From Clostridia bacterium (GTDB lineage Bacteria; Bacillota_A; Clostridia; Oscillospirales; CAG-272): a stretch of 7,669 nucleotides of DNA. Position numbers and translations under genes: made by a program. The DNA is taken from contig JAFZCF010000003.1 of the NCBI GenBank assembly GCA_017552165.1, forward strand, positions 1 to 7,669, in the 5' to 3' direction. The notes beneath the pieces are model-generated. The model ran no database searches and was not told where the DNA came from. It saw only the letters and a program-made list of their open reading frames with translations. This document shows positions 1 through 7,525 of this stretch, piece by piece; position 1 is the first letter of the stretch, and every line of letters starts with the position of its first letter.

Positions 1-1050
1 AACTCGTGGCAGCTCGTAAAGGAGCTGTCGGCGGCTTTGGGCGCGCCCGCCGCCGCGTCCTTCAAGCACGTGAGCCCGACCTCCGCAGCGATAGGGCTCC
101 CGCTCTCGGACAAGCTTAAAAAGGCCTGCTTCGTCAGCGACGTGAAAAAGCTCGATTCGTCGCCTCTTGCCTGCGCCTACGCGAGGGCGAGGGGAACCGA
201 CCGCATGTCCTCCTTCGGCGACTGGATCGCCCTCTCGGACGTCTGCGACGTCACGGCGGCGAAGATAATCAAGCGCGAGGTGTCCGACGGCATCATCGCC
301 CTGGGATATGATCCCGAGGCGCTCGAGATACTCCGCACAAAGAGAAAAGGAAATTATAACATAGTCAAAATCGATCCGGATTACGTCCCCGAAAAGACCG
401 AGCGCAAGCAGGTCTTCGGCGTGACCTTCGAGCAGGGAAGGAACGACGTCAGGATAAACCGCGACATGCTCAAAAACGTCGTCACGGCGAACAGGACGCT
501 CCCGGAGGAGGCCGTCGAGGACCTCATAATCTCGCTCATAACGCTTAAATACACCCAGTCGAACTCGGTCTGCTTCGCCTACGACGGGCAGGCGATAGGC
601 GTCGGCGCCGGGCAGCAGTCGAGGATACACTGCACGCGGCTCGCCGGCTCAAAGGCCGACACCTGGTTCCTCCGTCAGTCGGAGAGGGTGCTCGGTCTGC
701 CCTTCAGACCCGACATCGGGCGTCCCGACCGCGACAACGTCATCGACGGGTACATCAATCACAACGAAGAGGACGTCTGCGCCGACGGGATATGGCAGAA
801 ATACTTCACAAAGAGGCCGGAGCCCTTCACCCCCGCCGAGCAGAGGGAATATCTCGACGGGATAACCGGCGTTTCGCTCGGGTCCGACGCCTTCTTCCCC
901 TTCAGCGACAACATCGAGAGGGCGAAGAAGAGCGGAGTGAGCTACGTCGCCGAGCCGGGCGGCTCGGTGAGGGACGATGCCGTCATAGAATGCTGCGACA
1001 AATACGGGATAGCGATGGCCTTCACGGGTCTCAGACTGTTCCACCACTGA
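1..1050 (+). CDS. AICAR formyltransferase, stand-alone type (5'-truncated)
   Basis: This enzyme transfers a formyl group from 10-formyl-THF to AICAR, giving FAICAR, the penultimate step of IMP synthesis in the cytosol. The frame is open from base 1 (N-S-W-Q-L-V-K) to the TGA at 1048-1050, leaving 349 residues. The TTG at 37 is internal and not the start. Visible AICARFT landmarks are the catalytic Lys-His pair in SFKHVSP (K22-H23 of the visible part), the SNSVCFAYDGQAIGVGAGQQSR block, the DAFFPF block, and the C-terminal EPGGSVRDD and AFTGLRLFHH. The stretch LACAYARARGTDRMSSFGDW is, from memory, typical of the ~391-residue stand-alone clade. Members of that clade have about 42 residues before NSWQL, which matches what is missing here. 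They lack the N-terminal IMP cyclohydrolase domain of bifunctional PurH. That absence cannot be seen directly because the 5' end lies outside the window. The gene is often labelled purH, but I leave the symbol blank because it is probably not bifunctional. purD follows 4 nt downstream. Confidence 0.93.
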   Translation, partial: NSWQLVKELSAALGAPAAASFKHVSPTSAAIGLPLSDKLKKACFVSDVKKLDSSPLACAYARARGTDRMSSFGDWIALSDVCDVTAAKIIKREVSDGIIALGYDPEALEILRTKRKGNYNIVKIDPDYVPEKTERKQVFGVTFEQGRNDVRINRDMLKNVVTANRTLPEEAVEDLIISLITLKYTQSNSVCFAYDGQAIGVGAGQQSRIHCTRLAGSKADTWFLRQSERVLGLPFRPDIGRPDRDNVIDGYINHNEEDVCADGIWQKYFTKRPEPFTPAEQREYLDGITGVSLGSDAFFPFSDNIERAKKSGVSYVAEPGGSVRDDAVIECCDKYGIAMAFTGLRLFHH

Positions 1051-1054
1051 TACG

Positions 1055-2326
1055 ATGAACGTAATGGTCATAGGCGGCGGGGGCAGAGAACACGCCGTCA
1101 TAAAGAAGATAAAAGAAAACCCGGACGTCGGGACGGTCTACGCCCTCCCGGGCAACGGAGGGATAGCGGCGGACGCAGTCTGCGTCCCGATAAAGGCGAC
1201 CGACCTTTCCGGCATCATCTCCTTCGCCTTGGAAAAGGGGATAGACTTTGCCGTTGTGACGCCGGACGATCCCCTCGTCATGGGGCTCGTCGATATGCTC
1301 GAGGAGGCCGGCGTACCCTGCTTCGGCCCGAGGAAGAACGCCGCCGTGATAGAGGGCAGCAAGGCCTTCGCAAAGGAATTCATGAAGCGCCGCGGCATCC
1401 CGACGGCGGAGTGCAGGATATTCAGCGACGCCGGCGAGGCGCTGTCCTACGCGGAGAGCGTCGCGCTCCCGACTGTCGTAAAGGCCGACGGGCTCGCCCT
1501 CGGAAAGGGCGTCACCGTTGCGTTTGACAGGGAGAGCGCCGTGACCGCCGTCCGCGAGGCGATGGTCGACGGCAAGTTCGGAAAGAGCGGCGAAACGGTC
1601 GTTTTCGAGGAGTTTCTTACGGGGCCGGAGGTCTCGGTCCTCGCCTTCACCGACGGGGAGACCGTCGTCCCCATGGTCTCGTCAATGGACCACAAGCGGG
1701 CTTACGACGGGGACCTCGGACCGAACACCGGCGGTATGGGGACGATAGCCCCCAATCCCTTCTACACCCCGGAGATCGCAGAACGCTGCATGAGGGAGAT
1801 ATTCCTCCCGACGGTGCGCGGCCTCAGGGAAGAGGGAAGGACATTCCGCGGGTGCCTCTATTTCGGGCTGATGATAACCTCCGCCGGGCCGAAGGTCATA
1901 GAGTACAACTGCCGCTTCGGCGACCCGGAGACTCAGGTCGTCCTGCCGCTCCTGAAAACCGATCTGCTCGATATCATGAGAGCGGTCAGGGACGGGCGGC
2001 TGAGCGAGATTGACGTCGAGTTTTCCCGCGATTCCGCCGCCTGCGTCGTCATGGCGTCGGAGGGCTATCCGCTGGGATATCAAAAGGGCTTTGAGATAGA
2101 CATACCCGGGGACATCGGATGCGACGTTTTCGTCGCCGGAGCCGCCCTGTCGGACGGCAGGCTCGTGACCTCGGGCGGCAGGGTGCTCGGCGTGACCTGC
2201 GTGGCGCCCGATCTCCGCTCGGCGCTCGAGGGCGCCTACCGTTCTGTCGGCAGGATAAAATTCAAAAACTCGTTCTTCCGCCGCGACGTCGGAAAGAGGG
2301 CGCTCGAAGCCCTCGGACGGGACTGA
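1055..2326 (+). CDS. purD: Phosphoribosylamine-glycine ligase (GAR synthetase)
   Basis: PurD joins 5-phosphoribosylamine and glycine with ATP hydrolysis to give GAR, step 2 of de novo purine synthesis. At 423 residues it is full length for the family. The N-terminal Rossmann-like domain begins with GGGGREHA (residues 7-14) and PGNGG (32-36). The ATP-grasp core includes SKAFAKEFM (102-110), VVKADGLALGKG (141-152), FEEFLTGPEVS (184-194), DHKRAYDGDLGPNTGGMG (212-229) and the family signature RFGDPETQ (287-294). The C-terminal domain carries SEGYPLGYQKG and GGRVLGV. The ATG at 1055 is chosen because it places the nucleotide-binding loop a few residues in, as is usual. No convincing Shine-Dalgarno sequence precedes it. 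It starts 4 nt after the formyltransferase stop, so translational coupling is likely. purL follows 11 nt later. No truncation or missing motif was found. Confidence 0.98.
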   Translation: MNVMVIGGGGREHAVIKKIKENPDVGTVYALPGNGGIAADAVCVPIKATDLSGIISFALEKGIDFAVVTPDDPLVMGLVDMLEEAGVPCFGPRKNAAVIEGSKAFAKEFMKRRGIPTAECRIFSDAGEALSYAESVALPTVVKADGLALGKGVTVAFDRESAVTAVREAMVDGKFGKSGETVVFEEFLTGPEVSVLAFTDGETVVPMVSSMDHKRAYDGDLGPNTGGMGTIAPNPFYTPEIAERCMREIFLPTVRGLREEGRTFRGCLYFGLMITSAGPKVIEYNCRFGDPETQVVLPLLKTDLLDIMRAVRDGRLSEIDVEFSRDSAACVVMASEGYPLGYQKGFEIDIPGDIGCDVFVAGAALSDGRLVTSGGRVLGVTCVAPDLRSALEGAYRSVGRIKFKNSFFRRDVGKRALEALGRD

Positions 2327-2337
2327 TGAGATAAAAC

Positions 2338-5300
2338 ATGGTATACCGCATTTACGTAGAAAAAAAGAAAGAGTACGCGACGGAGGCGAAGGCGCTGCTT
2401 TCCGATCTCCGCGACGTTCTCGGAATAAAAGGGCTTTCGGATCTCAGGATAATCAACCGCTATGACGTCGAGGACGTCGCGGAGGAGCTTTTCGCCCGCG
2501 CGGTCGGCGCGGTGTTCTCCGAGCCGCAGGTCGATATCGTCAGCAGCGAGCCCGACACGGGCGACGGCAGGGTCTTCGCCGTCGAATACCTGCCCGGCCA
2601 GTTCGACCAGAGGGCCGACTCGGCGGCGCAGTGCATTCAGCTGATCTCGATGGGCGCCCGCCCGGCCGTCAGGTCGGCAAAGCTTTACGTCCTTTACGGC
2701 GTGCTCCCGGAGAGTGACTTTCAGGCCGTCAAAAAATACGTGATTAACCCGGTCGAGGCGAGGGAGGCGTCCCTCGCCCTTCCGGAGACGCTCATGACGC
2801 CCTATCCCGTGCCGCCCGACGTGCCGGTTTTTGAGGGATTCAGGCGGCTCGAGGGCCCGGCGCTCGGCGAATTTATCAAAAAGAACGGCCTCGCGATGGA
2901 CGCAGACGACCTCGCCTTCTGCCGCGATTATTTCAGGGACAAGGGGCGCGACCCCACCGTGACCGAGATAAAGATGATCGACACCTACTGGTCTGATCAC
3001 TGCCGTCACACGACATTCCTCACCGAGCTCACACCAGAGCCCCCGCGCGACGGACGCGTGGCGGACGCCTACCGGCGCTACCTCTCGACGAGGGAGCTCG
3101 CGGGAGACAGAAAGCCGGTCACGCTCATGGACATAGCGACGGTCGGCGTAAAATATCTCAAAAAGAGCGGCAAACTCCCCCGCCTCGACGAATCCGAGGA
3201 GATAAACGCCTGCACGGTGAAGATCGACGTGACGGAGGACGGCAAGGATAAGCCCTGGCTGCTGCTCTTCAAAAACGAAACTCACAACCACCCGACGGAG
3301 ATAGAGCCCTTCGGCGGCGCCGCGACCTGCATAGGCGGGGCTATAAGAGACCCGCTCTCGGGCAGGGCGTACGTTTACGGCGCCATGAGGGTGACCGGCG
3401 CGTCCGACCCGACTGTCCCGGTGAGCGAGACGCTCCCCGGCAAGCTCCCGCAGAGGAAGCTCGTGACGACCGCCGCCGCGGGATATTCGTCATACGGCAA
3501 CCAGATAGGACTCGCGACGGGCATCGTCGACGAGATATACCACCCCGGCTACGCCGCGAAGCACATGGAGATCGGCGCGGTCATAGCCGCCGCCCCGAGC
3601 GAAAACGTCAGGCGTGAAAGACCCGCGCCCGGCGATTCCGTCATCCTCCTCGGAGGGGACACGGGACGCGACGGCATAGGCGGCGCGACCGGCTCGTCAA
3701 AGGCGCACGACGCCCATTCCGTCGAGACCTGCGGCGCCGAGGTGCAGAAGGGCAACGCCCCGGAGGAGCGCAAGCTCCAGAGACTTTTCAGAAACGGCGA
3801 GGCGACGCGGCTCATAAAGCGCTGCAACGATTTCGGCGCGGGCGGCGTGTCGGTCGCGATCGGCGAGCTCGCCGACGGGCTGGACATCGATCTCGACGCC
3901 GTTCCCAAGAAATACGACGGCCTCGACGGCACGGAGCTCGCGATCTCGGAGTCCCAGGAGAGGATGGCCGTGGTCGTATCGGCATCCGACGCCGAAAAGT
4001 TCATAGCCCTCGCAAACGCCGAGAACCTCAAGGCAACGCCGGTCGCCCGCGTGACGGACACCGGGAGGCTCGTAATGCGCTGGCGGGGAAAGACCGTCGT
4101 CGATATCGGCCGCGGGTTCCTCAACTCAAACGGCGCGAAAAAGCGCATGGACGTGTCGGCCGCCGAGCCGGCGATAAAGGAAAAAGACCTGCCCGACGGC
4201 TTCCGCCGCGGTATGCTGTCGGTAGCGGGGGACCTCCCGGTGTGCTCGCGCCGCGGCCTCGGCGAGCGGTTTGACGGCACCATCGGGGCGGGCTCGGTGC
4301 TCATGCCCTTCGGCGGGAAATATCAGCTCACCCCCGCCCAGGCGATGGTGCAGAAGATACCCCTCGAAAAGGGCGAGACCGACTGCTGTTCTTTCATGGC
4401 TTACGGCTACGACCCCGTGATTTCCGAGGAAAGCCCGTATCACGGCGCCTATCTCGCCGTTACGGAGTCGCTCTCCAAGCTCGTCGCCTCGGGCGCAAAG
4501 GCCGAGGGGGCGTATCTGACCTTTCAGGAGTATTTTGAAAAACCCGGCAGGGACGCGCGCAGGTGGGGCAAGCCCTTTTCCGCGTTGCTCGGAGCGCTCG
4601 AGGCGCAGCTCGATTTCGAGACCGGCGCGATAGGCGGAAAGGACTCGATGAGCGGGTCCTTCGAGGACCTCGACGTCCCGCCGACGCTCGTTTCCTTCGC
4701 CGTGACTACGGGCAAAACGTCCGATGCCGTCAGCCCGGAGTTCAGGGCGGCGGGACATCCCGTGATACTCGTAAAGCCGTCGCTCCGCGACGGGATAATA
4801 CCCGAGGCGGCCTCCCAGAGGGAGGTCTTCCGGATCGTCTCGGAGATACTCGCCTCGGGGCGCGGCGTGTCGTGTTCAACGCCCGTTTCGGGCGGTATCG
4901 CCGCGTCTGTCATGAAATCCTGCTTCGGCAACGGGCTGGGATTCGATTTTTCGCCGGATCTCAGCGTCCGCGACCTCTTCGGCAGGATATACGGCGCCTT
5001 CCTTATCGAGGTGACCGAGGCGCGCGAGGGCGAGCGGATCGTCGGTTATACGACGGATGAAAAACGCCTGTCCCTCGGCGGCGAAACGGTGTCCGTCTCC
5101 GAGCTCCTCGGCGCGTACGAGGGCAAGCTCGAGAGTGTGTATCCCGTAAAGGCGGAGGCGGCCGGCGAGGCCGTCACGCTCGGCGTGAAAACGGGAAGGA
5201 AGTCCGCGCCGGCGGTAAAATGCGCGTCGCCGAGATTCCTCATCCCCGTCTTCCCGGGCACGAACTGCGAGTACGACAGCGCGAGGGCGGTCGCCTCGGC

Positions 5301-6030
5301 GGGCGGAGTCCCCGAGATCTTCGTCGTGAGGAACCTCACTCCGGAGGACGTCAGGCGCTCGGCGGAGGACTTTGCCGGGAAGATAGCGAACTCTCAGGCG
5401 ATCTTCATCCCCGGCGGATTCTCCGGCGGCGACGAGCCGGACGGCTCCGGCAAGTTCATAACCTCGTTCTTCCGCTCCGGCGTGATAAGGGACGCGGTGA
5501 CGGACCTGCTCGACGGCAGGGGCGGGCTCATGTGCGGGATATGCAACGGCTTCCAGGCGCTCATCAAGCTCGGCCTCGTCCCCTATGGACGCATAACCGA
5601 CGCCGACGGCAGCTCCCCGACGCTGACGTATAACGTCATAGGCAGGCACCAGTCGAGGATAGTGCGCACCCGCGTCGCCTCCGATCTCTCCCCGTGGCTC
5701 TCGCTCGTGAACGTGGGGGACGTCATAAGCGTTCCGATCTCTCACGGCGAGGGGCGCTTCGTCGCGGACGGCAAGCTCCTGAAACAGCTCGCCGAAAACG
5801 GACAGATAGCGACGCAGTACGTGGATCTCGACGGCATGGCGAGCATGGACGTCGCCTTCAACCCGAACGGCTCGGCAATGGCGGTCGAGGGAATCACCTC
5901 GCCGGACGGCCGCGTCTTCGGCAAAATGGGGCACAGCGAGCGCGTCGGCCGCGGCCTGTACGTCAACGTCCCGGGCAACTATGACCTCAGGATGTTCGAG
6001 TCGGCGGTGAAGTTCTTCAGAGGCAACTGA
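2338..6030 (+). CDS. purL: Phosphoribosylformylglycinamidine synthase, single-chain
   Basis: This enzyme converts FGAR, glutamine and ATP to FGAM, step 4 of purine synthesis, channelling ammonia from a glutaminase to a synthetase domain in one chain. Domains in order are an N-terminal PurS-like region (about 1-140); a linker (about 165-225) ending in SDHCRHTTF (219-227); the synthetase core, with ETHNHPTEIEPF (314-325), GGDTGRDGIGG (439-449), DFGAGG (498-503) and GGKDSM (766-771); and a class I glutaminase domain from about 967, opening with IPVFPGTNCEYDS. The catalytic triad is visible as Cys1069 (GICNGFQ), His1136 and Glu1138 (SHGEGRF). At 1230 residues it matches the clostridial single-chain form and is slightly shorter than the ~1295-residue enterobacterial one. 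An in-frame TAA at 2332 rules out an earlier start. The Shine-Dalgarno is weak at best. It is the last gene of the operon, 47 nt ahead of the terminator stem. Confidence 0.98.
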   Translation: MVYRIYVEKKKEYATEAKALLSDLRDVLGIKGLSDLRIINRYDVEDVAEELFARAVGAVFSEPQVDIVSSEPDTGDGRVFAVEYLPGQFDQRADSAAQCIQLISMGARPAVRSAKLYVLYGVLPESDFQAVKKYVINPVEAREASLALPETLMTPYPVPPDVPVFEGFRRLEGPALGEFIKKNGLAMDADDLAFCRDYFRDKGRDPTVTEIKMIDTYWSDHCRHTTFLTELTPEPPRDGRVADAYRRYLSTRELAGDRKPVTLMDIATVGVKYLKKSGKLPRLDESEEINACTVKIDVTEDGKDKPWLLLFKNETHNHPTEIEPFGGAATCIGGAIRDPLSGRAYVYGAMRVTGASDPTVPVSETLPGKLPQRKLVTTAAAGYSSYGNQIGLATGIVDEIYHPGYAAKHMEIGAVIAAAPSENVRRERPAPGDSVILLGGDTGRDGIGGATGSSKAHDAHSVETCGAEVQKGNAPEERKLQRLFRNGEATRLIKRCNDFGAGGVSVAIGELADGLDIDLDAVPKKYDGLDGTELAISESQERMAVVVSASDAEKFIALANAENLKATPVARVTDTGRLVMRWRGKTVVDIGRGFLNSNGAKKRMDVSAAEPAIKEKDLPDGFRRGMLSVAGDLPVCSRRGLGERFDGTIGAGSVLMPFGGKYQLTPAQAMVQKIPLEKGETDCCSFMAYGYDPVISEESPYHGAYLAVTESLSKLVASGAKAEGAYLTFQEYFEKPGRDARRWGKPFSALLGALEAQLDFETGAIGGKDSMSGSFEDLDVPPTLVSFAVTTGKTSDAVSPEFRAAGHPVILVKPSLRDGIIPEAASQREVFRIVSEILASGRGVSCSTPVSGGIAASVMKSCFGNGLGFDFSPDLSVRDLFGRIYGAFLIEVTEAREGERIVGYTTDEKRLSLGGETVSVSELLGAYEGKLESVYPVKAEAAGEAVTLGVKTGRKSAPAVKCASPRFLIPVFPGTNCEYDSARAVASAGGVPEIFVVRNLTPEDVRRSAEDFAGKIANSQAIFIPGGFSGGDEPDGSGKFITSFFRSGVIRDAVTDLLDGRGGLMCGICNGFQALIKLGLVPYGRITDADGSSPTLTYNVIGRHQSRIVRTRVASDLSPWLSLVNVGDVISVPISHGEGRFVADGKLLKQLAENGQIATQYVDLDGMASMDVAFNPNGSAMAVEGITSPDGRVFGKMGHSERVGRGLYVNVPGNYDLRMFESAVKFFRGN

Positions 6031-6076
6031 CAGGTCTCACGCAACGCAAGCGGCGTCACACAATCTTACAACAACC

Positions 6077-6104
6077 GCCCCGCGCCCTCCGGCGCGGGGC
6101 TTTT
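6077..6104 (+). terminator. Rho-independent terminator of the purine operon
   Basis: A perfect 10-bp stem (GCCCCGCGCC at 6077-6086 pairing with GGCGCGGGGC at 6091-6100) encloses a CTCC tetraloop and is followed at once by TTTT (6101-6104). It lies 47 nt after the purL stop. The stem is very strong, but the T-tract is short and runs straight into GC-rich sequence, so termination may rely mainly on stem stability. Confidence 0.85.
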
Positions 6105-6132
6105 GCGCCGGGGACGCATGACGTTTTCGGGG

Positions 6133-6157
6133 GCGGGCGGCGCCCTTGCCGCCCCGC
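6133..6157. other. GC-rich imperfect hairpin between convergent genes
   Basis: GCGGGCGGC (6133-6141) pairs with GCCGCCCCGC (6148-6157) apart from one bulged C, leaving a 6-nt loop. An outer inverted pair, CATGAC (6117-6122) and GTCATG (6159-6164), brackets it. Neither strand has a T-tract after the stem, so it does not look like a standard terminator. It could be a backup pause site, a remnant, or a chance result of the local GC content. Confidence 0.35.
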
Positions 6158-6256
6158 GGTCATGGCATTATTATACCGTATCACGCCGAAAAACGCATCT
6201 CACCTTTTTCGCACGTTTGTCGCAAAAAAATCGCAGGGTTTTTACTTCGTTCTGAA

Positions 6257-6284
6257 TAAAAACCGCCCGAGGTTCAGTCGGGCG
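6257..6284 (-). terminator. Rho-independent terminator of the leftward gene pair
   Basis: Read on the minus strand, CGCCCGA (6284-6278) and TCGGGCG (6270-6264) form a perfect 7-bp stem with a 7-nt CTGAACC loop, followed by GTTTTTATTC (6263-6254). It begins 34 nt past the stop codon at 6319. On the plus strand the nearest T-run lies 13 nt beyond the stem, so it probably works in the leftward direction only. Confidence 0.82.
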
Positions 6285-6318
6285 ATTCGATAATTCGTTT
6301 TTTGTTTTTACAGATGCG

Positions 6319-7086
6319 TTACCACTGGTACTTAAAAGGGAAAGCGACGACATCATAAGTGGCTATGTCTGACGCTTCAAGATCCGAAGAAAGCGAACTT
6401 GTCTCAAATCCGACCTTCTCTCCGGCGGGAAGATCGTCTGTAAGGATGGTGAATTGCTGTCCGATAAATTTCCCGTCTTTGTCAAAGAAATTAGCTACGA
6501 CATAAGTCAGCGATGCTTCTTTGTCGCTCGTGTTTTTGACGCGGCCCATTACCTTGGGGCCAAAAATATTATCGTCTTTTAACTGTATATCGGTTACTTC
6601 AAACCTGACCAGATCAATCTTGGCTTTTTCTGCTTTGACATGGGGAACAAGCTTCAGGCCCTCTGTCTCGGTTCCGTCGTAAGTCGTTTCTTCAAAATAA
6701 TACGCCGTTTCTCCGGGCTTGATGACCTGCGGGAAAACGCTTACCATACTGATTGTTGCCGCGAGACTGCCATCCGCGTTTTCAACGTCAATGCTGCTCG
6801 ATTCGAGGTAAAGATTGACGTTTCCGGTATTTGTTACGGGAACGCCGACCTTGATCCACTTTGTTCCGATGCTGTTTGTCCAGACGACGACAAGGGATTC
6901 GCCGACAGAGTATTCAACTTTTTCTTTCGGGGTGTCGTTGGAGTTCTGCCCCTGGTTTGTGTTGTTCGTCGGCGGATTGGTGTTTTCCGTTGCCGGTGTG
7001 TCTGAGGAGCCGCTTCCGACCGCCATAACAATAAACGCGCTTATTGCCAGGATCAGCAGAAGGACCCTAAGAAATCTTTTTTTCAT
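6319..7086 (-). CDS. Exported/anchored protein with C-terminal FxLYD-like domain, function unknown
   Basis: Function is not recognised. The 255-residue product begins MKKRFLR and continues with a hydrophobic helix (about 8-23), ending MAVGS-GSSD. A disordered Asn/Thr/Pro/Ser-rich linker follows (about 26-56). Two probable beta-sandwich domains come next: residues about 59-150 (VGESLVVVW, VTNTGNVNLYL, IKPGETAYYF, loosely like DUF4352), and about 157-255 (VMGRVKNTSDKEASL, VVANFFDKDGKFIG, LPAGEKVGFE). The second has the order typical of FxLYD-type domains: xGxVKNTSDK, then aromatic-FDKDG, then a P-x-G turn. The layout suggests a surface-exposed protein, tethered or secreted. Where a lipoprotein would carry Cys, residue 25 is Ser (AGC codon), so it is either cut by signal peptidase I after A-V-G or left anchored. 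A strong AAGGAG sits 8 nt before the ATG. The start lies inside the preceding gene (20-nt overlap), implying co-translation. Base composition is visibly less GC-rich than the purine genes. Confidence 0.88.
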   Translation of the reverse strand: MKKRFLRVLLLILAISAFIVMAVGSGSSDTPATENTNPPTNNTNQGQNSNDTPKEKVEYSVGESLVVVWTNSIGTKWIKVGVPVTNTGNVNLYLESSSIDVENADGSLAATISMVSVFPQVIKPGETAYYFEETTYDGTETEGLKLVPHVKAEKAKIDLVRFEVTDIQLKDDNIFGPKVMGRVKNTSDKEASLTYVVANFFDKDGKFIGQQFTILTDDLPAGEKVGFETSSLSSDLEASDIATYDVVAFPFKYQW

Positions 7087-7525
7087 TTCTTTTTCTCCTT
7101 GTGTGTGTTGTTGTTATTATAATCGATAGGACCGAGCCTATTGACTCCACAATCAGATCCCAGATATCGAACGTGCCTGGGATTATTCCGTGATGCTGCA
7201 GCAGCTCAACCGCCGTTCCGGTAAGTACGCAGATCAAAAAAGATACTATCACCTGTTTTCGTCCGGTACCGAGTATCAGTTGTGAAACCGCTGTTAAAGA
7301 TAATGCCCAAAGCAGATCACACAGATAGAATCTGATGAAAATCCAAAACGGGGATAGCGGGGTCTCTATCGCCGGCTGCCGCCATCCAAACAAATCATAA
7401 AACCATTTTGAAACAAATGCCGAGGGCTTGAAGATCAGATAAACGGCAAGGCCGACGATCAGCGGGACCGCAATAATCAATGACCAGAAAACCGCATCTT
7501 TTTTCATGGCATTACCGCCCGTCAT
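7067..7525 (-). CDS. Small VanZ-like integral membrane protein
   Basis: The 152-residue protein has four predicted hydrophobic helices at about 11-33, 59-84, 91-109 and 121-139, and a basic tail (RRKRNEKK) likely in the cytosol. Residues 107-130 resemble the VanZ-like signature: E-L-L-Q, then G-T-F-D-I-W-D-L, then a late Gly, placing acidic residues E107, D120 and D123 near the membrane face. VanZ itself lowers teicoplanin susceptibility, but most VanZ-like proteins have no known role and no such role is claimed here. DUF2809-type proteins are an alternative family. Start choice is uncertain. The ATG at 7525 has AAAGGT 7 nt upstream, while the ATG at 7507 (MKKDAVFW) has only a weak GGGCGG. 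Transcription probably begins at the promoter near 7562-7590. Its last 20 nt overlap the start of the next gene, so the two form one operon and may work together at the envelope. Confidence 0.82.
   Translation of the reverse strand: MTGGNAMKKDAVFWSLIIAVPLIVGLAVYLIFKPSAFVSKWFYDLFGWRQPAIETPLSPFWIFIRFYLCDLLWALSLTAVSQLILGTGRKQVIVSFLICVLTGTAVELLQHHGIIPGTFDIWDLIVESIGSVLSIIITTTHTRRKRNEKKIS
7095..7100 (-). promoter_or_regulatory. Strong Shine-Dalgarno inside the upstream gene
   Basis: AAGGAG on the minus strand lies 8 nt before the ATG at 7086, within the last codons of the VanZ-like gene. It fixes the start of the FxLYD-like gene and suggests that ribosomes finishing the first gene, or arriving fresh, initiate here. 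Confidence 0.85.

Noticed and set aside
2236..3291. A 351-codon open frame on the minus strand, antisense to the purD end and purL start
   Set aside because: Both purine genes are intact and fully recognisable here. Long antisense frames are expected in GC-rich coding DNA, and the translation is Arg/Val/Glu-rich with no known motif.
4876..5934. A 352-codon antisense frame under the 3' part of purL
   Set aside because: It shadows the purL glutaminase region and has an arginine-rich, low-complexity translation with no domain signal.
6146..6174. TTGCCG-N17-TATTAT on the plus strand, a possible promoter
   Set aside because: The -35 match lies inside the GC hairpin, and the only thing downstream is antisense to the leftward gene. 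An antisense RNA is possible but unsupported.
6170..6175. Perfect TATAAT on the minus strand in the intergenic region
   Set aside because: No -35-like hexamer lies 16-18 nt upstream (ATGCGT is there), and only a 34-codon frame without a ribosome site follows.
6171..6356. A 61-codon minus-strand frame at the end of the FxLYD-like gene
   Set aside because: It overlaps the real gene's C-terminus in another frame, runs through the terminator, and has no ribosome site or recognisable product.
6640..7129. Plus-strand frames of about 100-120 codons opposite the FxLYD-like gene
   Set aside because: They are shadows of a gene with a clear signal region, ribosome site and domain pattern on the minus strand.
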